From: Ophiocordyceps camponoti-saundersi (nom. inval.)
Lineage: Eukaryota; Ascomycota; Sordariomycetes; Hypocreales; Ophiocordycipitaceae
DNA length: 13,898 nucleotides
NCBI GenBank assembly: GCA_003339415.1
Contig: PDHQ01000157.1
Span: 1 to 13,898, forward strand
Direction of reading: 5' to 3'
Shown here piece by piece: positions 1 through 7,357 of the stretch. The notes below the pieces were generated by a model. It was not told the origin of the DNA and did no database searches. It saw only the letters and a list, made by a program, of their open reading frames with translations. How positions within the stretch are numbered: the first letter of the stretch is position 1; each line of letters opens with the position of its first letter. A program made the translations under genes and the position numbers.

Positions 1-201
1 GGCAGGGGAAGGTTATAGAGAGTAGGCTTTTAAGGTGCAAATTGTTTAGATTAAAAGCTTAGAGAAGAAGGAAAGGAAAGACCCTTCGAGGGAAGGAAGC
101 CTTCCTTTTATAGTTTTCCTTCTCTAAGAAACTATCTAATTATATAAGCTAGCTAGAAAGCTATAGAATACCGTAGAAGCTTTATATTATAAATATACTA
201 A

Positions 202-425
202 CGAATAGAATAGCTTTATCTTATTCTATTTGCTTCTATCGTATTCTTTTATTTTAAAATTAACCTTTAATTTTAAATCTACTATATTCCTTAGCGAATA
301 GAATAGCTTTATTTTATTCTATTTACTTCTATTATATTCTTTTGCTTTAAAATTAACCTTTAATTTTAAATCTACTATATTCCTTAGCGAATAGAATAGC
401 TTTATCTTATTCTATTTCCTTCTAT
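202..425. repeat. 93-bp tandem repeat, about 2.4 copies
   Basis: Copies begin with CGAATAGAATAGC at 202, 295 and 388, giving an exact 93-bp period. The third copy breaks off after about 37 bases. Copies 1 and 2 have the same length and differ at about six positions, all C/T or G/A transitions, as expected if near-identical copies were mutated by RIP. I cannot tell whether the array belongs to the adjacent retrotransposon, to another element, or to local satellite DNA. Confidence 0.9.
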
Positions 426-660
426 TAGTTTCTAGGTTAATAATAAATTATAATAGATAATTCTTTATTTATAATAACTAATATTTCTTTCCGTTCTTAA
501 CCGTCTCTAACCGTTCTTCTTATCCTAGGAATTTTATTCGTTATTCTTATCTTTATTATCTTATCTTATTATCTAGTATTTAACCTTCCGAGGTTTAGCC
601 GTAACTTAAATACTAGATACTAGTATTTTTACTTTATTATATAAATTATATTATTAAGCT

Positions 661-751
661 GTTTATATAATAAATACTGCTTATATAATAAGAATAGTAC
701 TTACTTATATAATAAGAATAGTACTTGCTTATATAATAAGAATAGTACTTT
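661..751. repeat. 24-bp tandem repeat, three copies plus a partial
   Basis: Units start with CTTATATAATAAGAATAG at 680, 704 and 728, a 24-bp period. A shortened, diverged unit sits at 661-679. The full copies are identical except for the last base (A, G, T). The A/G difference is a TpG/TpA alternative in the spared TGC context. The array ends about 30 bp before the first recognisable retrotransposon coding sequence, so it may mark the 5' truncation junction or pre-existing target DNA. Confidence 0.88.
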
Positions 752-781
752 TAACTAGTATTTATATCCTAGATTATTATA

Positions 782-1858
782 AAAGCGCTACGGGCAACTA
801 ACTTATAGCGCACCTTCGCCTTAGCTATCCTTTTTATAAAACCGGCACTAATACCCCCCTTATTTAAGCTTACGATTTAAGCACCCTTCTTACCGAAATA
901 AGAGGCGGCCGATAACTTTTATAACTAGCTATAACTCCTACCCTTAGAGGACCTAGTAGTCTATACTAATAGGTTGAAGAAAATAGCTATACTAGACCCC
1001 CCGCCCTATCTAGGCTACGAGTTCACGGTTACGTAAGATAATATTACCCTTACCGAAGGCCTAAGCGGACTATAGTAAGTAGAAGTCTTTAATATAGAAG
1101 TTTAGGGCGCTTTAGAAGGACTACGGTTAGCGGTAACGCTCGCCGAAGGCCTCCTATAGCTACCTTAAATCTATATCTACTTAGATAACTAAGTAGTTAT
1201 CTAATAACTAAACGGCACCATAGGAGGCTTTTTATAAGAGGAATAGTTACTTTTTCGTAAGATTACCTTAATATACCTAAGATAGGTCTTCGCTTACTAA
1301 GTCCCTAGCTATAGCGGTATTACTAGTAATAAGAGAGCTAATAAACTAGCAAATATAAGGGCAGATAGAGGCCTAACCTAATATAACTAACTTATACTTA
1401 CCTACGCCGGCACGAAACTACGCAAAATAAAGCAGTATCTTTTCTATAAGTAATAGGAATAGAACTAGCTAACCTCTTATAAGGAATATAGCTTAGAAGC
1501 ACGCTATAAGACTACTAAGGAGATACTTACGCTCCCTTAATATTTTCTCTACTACCTATTAGCTACCCGCTTAGGTTACGGAGACTTCGCTAACTATTAC
1601 GAAAGATTCCTTTATTAAGACGCCGAGCTATATTATAGCTATAAGAAAAAGAAAACCCTAACTTATATCTTATATTACCGTAAAGCTAGAGGCCTTGCCC
1701 TATAGTAAGGGCGTATAAAAGTAAATATAATATAACTCCTAAGTACTAGCTAGAAATAGTTCGCTTATAAGATTATCGCTATACGCTTTTTTAAAAATAT
1801 ATACCTACGCTACTAATATAGGAAAGCGACCGTACTTATATTACCTTAATAGGGGTTA
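782..1858 (+). pseudogene. LINE ORF2 remnant: RNase H domain and C-terminal Cys/His tail
   Basis: Reading frame 782 (same register as 959, 1079, 1301, 1571 and 1625) gives LINE-like protein with no frameshift over about 1.08 kb. Visible blocks are VVYTN at about 956, the usual YxD start of RNase HI; VEVFNIEV at 1079, the catalytic-glutamate helix; IYIYLDN at about 1172; and VPSYSGITSNKRANKLAN at 1301, matching the PGHxGIxGNExAD block with RIP-type substitutions. Further on are LGYGDFANYYERF at 1571 and ELYYSYKKKKTL at 1625, where several Y codons are explained as C or H codons changed by RIP. About 34 in-frame stops are present, all TAA or TAG and none TGA, as expected when CAA, CAG and TGG codons are hit. 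The gene is dead. Its strand and domain identity are secure; the exact clade is not. Confidence 0.82.
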
Positions 1859-2197
1859 ATTAACGCTACGCTAAGCGAGATCTTTCGGCCTATAATAGAC
1901 TAGCCCCCTCCGCGGTAATAGAGGAGGCGTAGGCGCCGTAAGGTAAGCGCTAAACCTAATACCTCCGAGTTTAGCGCTATAGCTATAATATAAGCTTCTA
2001 GCGTTAAGGTACGCTTTTAGAACCGAATAGTTCTAAGGGCGCCCTTAACCGCTAACCTATCCCTTATTCTTTATTCTTTTTATATATTTACCTAGCCCGC
2101 TAGAGGACCCCCTACGCCGTAAAGGAATTATATTACCCCTTTTAAGTTATATTTAATATAATAACCTATTATTACCGAAAGCGCACTAGCCTCGATA

Positions 2198-2253
2198 CCG
2201 CCTACCCGCTCGGCTAATTATATATAATAGACTAGATAGCGGGGCGTAGGCGG
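2198..2253. repeat. Imperfect inverted repeat near LINE 3' end
   Basis: CCGCCTACCCGCT at 2198-2210 pairs with AGCGGGGCGTAGGCGG at 2238-2253. The two arms give 8 bp plus 5 bp of stem, with a 3-nt bulge in the right arm and an AT-rich 27-nt loop. In an otherwise AT-rich block, such a GC-rich stem stands out. It may be a 3'-UTR structure of the LINE or part of another element. Confidence 0.5.
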
Positions 2254-2320
2254 CGCCTTATGCCCCTAGGGAGGCGAGATTAGGGGCTCCGCCCCCTATA
2301 TCTCTCTGGCGTTAAATAAA

Positions 2321-2342
2321 CACACACACACACATACACACA
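2321..2342. repeat. CA-dinucleotide microsatellite
   Basis: Seven CA units, one TA, then three CA units. It directly follows the RIP block and contains intact CpA, so it marks the edge of the mutated zone. Confidence 0.95.
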
Positions 2343-3210
2343 TTATATCCGCTCTCCGTACCCATGTACAAAGTCCAGTCCAAGTTTTCCCAGCCCTGAA
2401 CCGGAGCCGAAAATATGTAAGACGCGCCCACCGCCGACTGGATTCACCCAACTGCAACCGGACAGACCAGCCCAAAGCGAGCAACCTGTTACAAAAACAC
2501 ACGCACTTACATACAACGAAAAAGCTTACTTACCCTTTCTCACCCAATCAAGACCTTGCCTTCATACATATGTACATATCGTCGACGTCATATTCCCCCT
2601 TCCACAGCACAACCTATCCGTACATCCATACCTATGTACACATGCTTGCTTTTCCCCCCTCTCCCTCGTAATAAATGAGTTCAGGCCTGCTACCTAAAGG
2701 CTGCATGCAACTGTTCCATCAACACTGCCGCACTGTACCGTACATATCCGTACAGAATTTACTCAGTATGTATCCGTACAGCCGGGCAGGCGGGCGGGTA
2801 ATGGTAGGGGGCGCAGCGAAAAAGGGGGGGGGGCGCCGTCATCCTTTGTTAATTGTGCTGGCTGGCTGGTTGCCTCATGTTCCTGGCACGTGATCCATCA
2901 CACCCCGCTCCCCCCCCCCCCCTCTCTCTCCCACCCACCCCTTGGCCTCAGCTTCATCAGCCCCTATTCATTCGTTCGTCCGTCTCTCTTTCAGCCGTCA
3001 TGATCAACACGTTGCCAAGTTTCAACCGACGACTCACCAGCACATGCCCTTTTCATTTACGCTATCACTCACTCACTCACTCGTATCTTCAATCTCATCA
3101 ATTAATAATCACTCGTCATCATCTTCGACCATCCATCTATCAACAAAACATGTTGCGTACATACATACATAACTTCATCAACAACACCGAGTCAACTACG
3201 GATACGCACG

Positions 3211-3233
3211 TCTTCTTCTTCTTCTTCTTCTTC
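3211..3233. repeat. TTC trinucleotide microsatellite
   Basis: About seven and a half uninterrupted TCT/TTC units in the non-coding region 3' of Sec8. Confidence 0.95.
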
Positions 3234-3387
3234 CCCTTTTCTGCATCCATCACATCATCGCCCATCGAAACCCAGCTTTCATCTCCTTTTCGACGCCATC
3301 TCATGACATCATAACGCTTCCCAACCCTGATTCGCCACTCCCCCCCTTTCCCCTCTCCATCACCCACCCCCACCCCCCCCCCGGACA

Positions 3388-6300
3388 TCATCCCTGCTCC
3401 CCTCCTCCAAGCGCCTGCATCGTCTCCTCCATCTGCCGCTTGGCAGTAGACGCCATGCCCCTCTCCGCGCTCGCCAACGACTCGCTGTAGTAGAGCTCCA
3501 CCAGCGTCTTGAGCTCCTCGTACGCGAACCTCCCAGTAGCCTTCTCCTTCACCATGGCATCCGGACCCTGGTCGAAGAGCGCAAAGTAGTTGGCCGCCCG
3601 CGCCAGGTCCACGCCCTCTTCGATGTTCTTGAGGTTCTGCTGCAGCACCAGGATGTTCAGTTGCATCCGCCCGCACCCCTTCGCGTTCATCGGCGACGCC
3701 ATCGACGCGTTGCCCACCAGGAAGCCGTTGGTGAGCAGTCCCAGGCCCCTGCGGATGAATGCCACCTCCCGCTCGCGAAGGAATCGCACAATCGTCTCGT
3801 CGAAAAGTACCAGCTCCACGTTCAGGCTCAGGATCTGCGAGTCTGGCTGTCTGACCTCCTGCTCGAGCACAAAGGACGGCAGAAGCACCTGTCGCAACGA
3901 GTACACGATTCGACACCTCACTTCCATGTGCAGCGTCAACAGCGCCGTGCCCGCCAGTTCTTCGAAAGACGTCACCATGTTGTCAAACGTCCTACCGCCG
4001 CCACGTTAGCCCACCGCCCCCTGCCCATCCTTGACTTCTCTTCCCACGCTGGCCAACTTACTGCACCGTTTCCTGCGTCAGCGGCAGACACGCGGGGCCC
4101 TGCTCCGACGCTGCTTTGCCGGGGTCGTTCATCAGCGTCCACCGCTGTTTCGCCTGCCGCGGTATCGCCTGTCGCGACGTATCCGTCTCGTGCATCGTGA
4201 TCCGCCTCAGGCCAGATATCTTGGCCGCCAGCCACTTCATGCTCGTATACAGCAGGCACAGCGATGATATCGTCTCTCGGTCCTGAATCACGTCGTCCAT
4301 CTCCAGTCCGCTTTCGTTCGTCTGCTCCAACAGCAGGTGCACCTCCTTTTCTAGCAGCGCCCCGTCCACGCTCTCCGACGTCCAGAGCTTCCTCATCGTC
4401 TCCTGCATCTCGCCCGCCTCCACGGCGAAACGGGCTGACGCCCTGAGCTTGGTCGCCTTGGACGCTTGCTCCTGCGTCTTGGTCACCAGCGACTTGTACC
4501 ACGTAAAGCACCTGTCGTAGTACCGCACCATCTGGCTCACGATGAGTCCGCTGAGCGCCTGGTCCGGCGGTATCGTGCTGAGCATCCGGCAGAATGCCGT
4601 CACCACCTGGAAAAAGGCCGTCGTGCCCTTGAAAACCGGTCGAGGTGCCGATTGGCTCCATGATGGGTCTTGCACGAACGCGTCCGCCTCGCCGAACACG
4701 CTGTCGCTGAGCTTGCCCAGCGTCTCGTCCAGCTGCGGCTGGAACACGTTGACCAAGAAGTTGTCGAGGAACGTCGTCAGCGTGCTGGTCGCCAGGTCCG
4801 AGCCCGGCGGCACGATGCCCCTCAGCCTCTGCAGGAAAACCAGCGTCGGAGGCAGCATCAGGCTCATGTTAAACACGCTCGGCTCGACCAGAGACTTGAC
4901 CAAGCCCGTGGCTTTTCCGTATCCGTGCCCGGTGTCGCGCCTCGACGCCCCGCCGTCCACCGTGATCCTGTTCTTCTTCGTGTCGACGACGCCCGACTTT
5001 CTCGCGTTGCCGCTGCTGCTGCCGCTGCTGCTGGTGAGTCCCGGCACGGTACCCTGAATGATACCCTCCAGGGCCTCGTACTCGGTCGTCGTGTCGACCG
5101 ACTTGGCATCCGCCTCGGCGAACTTGAATAGGTGCTCGCGCATACCGTCCTTTGTACCATTGAAGCCGGATCCCGCAATCGGCGAGTCGAACTGATACAC
5201 GTCGGCGTCGGTGGTGACATAGTTGTGAAGGAGGGATCGAATCTCGTTCTGGTAAAGATTCCAGAGTTCCTTGAAGCTGCCCAGCAGCGCGCTGTTATTG
5301 CCGGCGCCTTCGCGGCGGATGAGGGCCTTTATCGACTCGTGAAACACGCGATGCCCTTCGCCGATGGCCTCAAACTTTCCATACAGCGACCAGAGGAGGT
5401 CGTAGATGACGTCTGCCCTCAGCTGCGTCTCTCTTGTCCCGTATAACAGCAAGCCCTTGGTCTTGCCGGCGTCGCCGCGGAGCGAGCTCGGGTGCCGTTG
5501 GTCGACTTCGTTGATCGTCTCGACCACGATGCCGAACAACTCGACGGGAAGCCGCTGCTTCAGCATCTCAACGGCGTTCTGCAACCTGTCCAGCTTGTTG
5601 AGCGCCTCGACGAGCAGTCCGATGTAGGAAAAGGTGTCGGCCTCCGGATTCTTCATCGGGTCTTCCGTGGCCGCCTTATCGGTGTTGATGGATTCCAAGA
5701 TTGTGTGAAAGGCTGTTATGGAATGGGCGTCTCCGTAGCCGTCTCCGTAGGCACCTTGGCTCTTGGACAGGCTCTGCCATCTTTCCTGGCAGTATGGCGA
5801 CTTGAGGTAGAGATGTTCGTGAAGTTCCTCGACGAGTATATCCATCAAGACGGTTTCCTGATTGGCCAGGTAGCTCCTGAGGTCGCTGAGGGCGCCAATA
5901 GCATCCAGCTCGGGTCGTCTCAGCTTCCGCAGCGCCTTGTGCAGTACGTCGACAGCCGTCAGGAAGCGTTTTTCCGAGATACGGGCCTCGAGCTGGTCCG
6001 GCACGGCGCGCAAATCGTCTAGCTCGTTGAGCATCTGCAGTAGGTCGTCGTATTCTTGAGACGTCTGGGAGAGCTGCTTGAGTGTCGGGTCCGTCGCGCA
6101 GAGGCTCGTCCTGGCACCGGCCAGCGAATCCTTGAGGGCTCGGACACGCTTTTGCGAAGTTTGTATGCTGCCCTGGATCTTGTGGAAAGTACCGATGGAG
6201 CTGTTGAAGCCCTGGTGGTGCTCATGAACGATGTTCTTCAGCGAGTCCTGCAGAAAGGCATGCGTCTTGCGAAACTTGCGGTACTCGTGCGCCCGTCCGA

Positions 6301-6601
6301 CGGAGCTCGGGTCCAGCAGCTGCAACGCGAGCTGTACTGGCACGCAATCTGCATCGCACATGGACGGCCACTCGGACCGGATGTGATCGATGACCAGACC
6401 GATCTGTCTCTCGGCGCTCGTCTCTCGCATGCGCGAGCGGGAAGGCTTCGTTCGATGTGCGGGCGGCGGCGGGGGTCGCGACGATACAGGCGGCCGGGAA
6501 CCATATCTGTCTCCCGAATGGCCGTCATCGTAAGCGTAAGGGTCGTAGTCGCCGTCCCTCGCCCGGCCGTAGCCATCGCCATTACGGTGGCGGTTCGACA
6601 T
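3388..6601 (-). CDS. SEC8: Exocyst complex subunit Sec8 (two exons)
   Basis: Sec8 (EXOC4) is a core subunit of the octameric exocyst, which tethers secretory vesicles to the plasma membrane before SNARE fusion; in hyphae it acts mainly at tips and septa. Exon 1 is 4062-6601 and exon 2 is 3388-3991, joined across a 70-bp intron, giving 1047 aa, close to yeast Sec8. The first 55-60 residues are Gly/Tyr/Asp/Pro-rich and probably disordered. The conserved N-terminal Sec8 domain follows (about 60-200), with IRSEWPSM and DCVPVQLALQLLD. A Ser/Gly-rich linker lies near residues 518-560. The C-terminal part in exon 2 has NASMASPMNAKGCGRMQLNI and VLQQNLKNIEEG, typical of fungal Sec8. The ATG at 6601 is the first one in frame without an intervening stop. 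A short uORF, 6617-6646, ends before it. No break or missing region is seen. Confidence 0.95.
3992..4061 (-). other. Sec8 intron, 70 bp
   Basis: On the minus strand the donor is CA|GTAAGT at 4061, a perfect consensus. The branch site is GCTAAC, and the acceptor is GGTAG ending at 3992. Splicing joins the Q847 codon across the junction and continues as TFDNMVTSFEEL in frame. Retention would end translation at once through the TAA inside the donor. Confidence 0.93.
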
Positions 6602-7357
6602 GATGGCGTGAGACTGTCAGGAAGTTGAGCGGCCGCGCATCAGCATCGTCGCGCGACGCGTCTCAGCCTCTGCAGCTGGCTGTCTCCTTCCCGCTGACGT
6701 TGGGGTAGTTTCTGTCGACTTCGAAAGGGTTGGACAAGGAGGATGTTTGAGAAGATATCCACCATGTGAAGTCACGTGGCCTTGATATTATGACCTCATC
6801 GTGTCAACGCCTCATGCGCCATTCGTCCAATGTCTGTTGGATCAGGGAGCAAAAAGTGAGGTGACGCAGCCTCTTTTGGTGAAGATTTCCTGCGAATTCA
6901 CCAGATTTGAATGCTTTGAGCGTCGTACCTAGGCATGGATGTCACACTACCTGTGTTTATGTATGTATGTGCTCGTCTATCCGTACAGCCTTCAGCCACA
7001 GAAGCACAAGCTGTCCAACTACCTTTCTACCTACCTAGGTAATTTATACAACAGCAATTCGCTCGCAGGATTGTGCGTCAAGCCATACGGAACATGCACC
7101 CTCGTTAGTGAAACCCACGTCTACCTAGGTATGGATTCCGTACACGTATATTCGTCAAGCCGTTACTGCAAGTCCTCGTCGTCAAGACCGGCAATGGAGG
7201 TATGGATAAGAGAAAAGGAATGAATTCGGCCATGGAGCGCAGCTGCCAGGACCCCGTCGTCATCTGGAGACAGCTTCAAAGTAAGAAAGAAACCCAGAAA
7301 AGAAAAAAACCTCCAGCCCCAAAGGCCCCCGGCCCCAGCCAACCTCCCATCCAGCGT
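6602..7357. promoter_or_regulatory. Sec8 promoter and Hid1 3' flank
   Basis: A 756-bp intergenic stretch between two tandem minus-strand genes, with no coding sequence I can support. The half nearest Sec8 should hold its promoter. It has a CACGTG hexamer (TCACGTGG) at 6773-6778, about 170 bp upstream of the start. The half nearest Hid1 should hold that gene's 3' untranslated region. Between them are an exact TATCCGTACA decamer (6978-6987), a one-base variant (7135-7144) and three TACCTAGG-type palindromic motifs at 6926, 7032 and 7122. Confidence 0.6.
6617..6646 (-). promoter_or_regulatory. Possible 9-codon uORF upstream of Sec8
   Basis: ATG at 6646 reads nine codons and then TGA, ending 15 nt before the Sec8 start and in the same frame. 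A second in-frame ATG lies two codons inside. It matters only if transcription starts upstream of 6646, which the sequence cannot show. Confidence 0.3.

Larger units (their letters stand above)
1..2306. repeat. AT-rich RIP-mutated repeat block
   Basis: This block is depleted of CpA and TpG and enriched in TpA, the signature of repeat-induced point mutation, a premeiotic C-to-T process that hits duplicated DNA in many ascomycetes. Counting by eye from 61 to 2300 I find only about 22 CpA or TpG sites. CpG is still common, so this is not ordinary CpG methylation decay. No open reading frame of any length survives. The block contains two tandem arrays and a recognisable LINE remnant, each listed separately. 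It reaches the left window edge, so its full length is unknown. The signature ends at about 2306-2320, where CA-rich sequence begins. The stretches 61-200, 430-655 and 1860-2190 hold nothing I can name beyond RIP-degraded repeat. Confidence 0.93.
780..2306 (+). mobile_element. 5'-truncated Tad1-like LINE retrotransposon, RIP-killed
   Basis: The outer limits are inferred. The 5' edge is put where LINE-like coding similarity begins, just after the 24-bp array. The 3' edge is put where the RIP signature stops. Only the region between the reverse transcriptase and the end of ORF2, plus a presumed 3' untranslated region, is present. Such 5' truncation is the usual product of target-primed reverse transcription. 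A stem-loop-capable inverted repeat lies near the 3' end (2198-2253), and the A-rich TTAAATAAA at 2312-2320 could be a degenerate tail. I could not identify a target-site duplication. The family call (Tad1-like rather than another RNase H-bearing LINE clade) rests on the RNase H followed by a zinc-knuckle-like tail. Confidence 0.65.
2310..3387. other. Non-coding intergenic region, low complexity
   Basis: I find no gene in this 1.08-kb stretch downstream of Sec8. Possible open frames here are low-complexity and lack family resemblance. It holds three exact copies of the decamer TATCCGTACA (2615, 2745, 2771) and a variant at 2735. It also holds a 13-C run at 2910-2922, ACTC repeats around 3067-3083 and a TTC array at 3211-3233. 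A second C-rich tract at about 3362-3382 lies immediately 3' of the Sec8 stop. A CACGTG hexamer lies at 2887-2892. The 3' untranslated region of Sec8 presumably occupies its right end. Confidence 0.75.

Noticed and set aside
202..751. CRISPR-like array
   Set aside because: The repeats are head-to-tail without unique spacers, AT-rich, RIP-mutated and in a eukaryotic genome.
2853..3314. Open frame of about 150 codons on the + strand in the intergenic region
   Set aside because: It is composed of Ser/His/Pro/Thr low-complexity sequence from microsatellites (ACTC, TTC, C runs), ends in poly-Phe, and lacks any recognisable motif or intron structure.
3140..3916. Minus-strand open frame of about 258 codons overlapping Sec8 exon 2
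   Set aside because: It is a different frame of the same strand as the conserved Sec8 C-terminus and ends in poly-Lys from the TTC microsatellite; it is a shadow.
4542..5131. Plus-strand open frames opposite Sec8
   Set aside because: High GC gives many long antisense frames. The Sec8 frame alone has family conservation.
6939..7223. Small plus-strand open frame (about 94 codons) between Hid1 and Sec8
   Set aside because: It is made of the repeated TATCCGTACA and CCTAGG motifs, with no domain or plausible gene structure.
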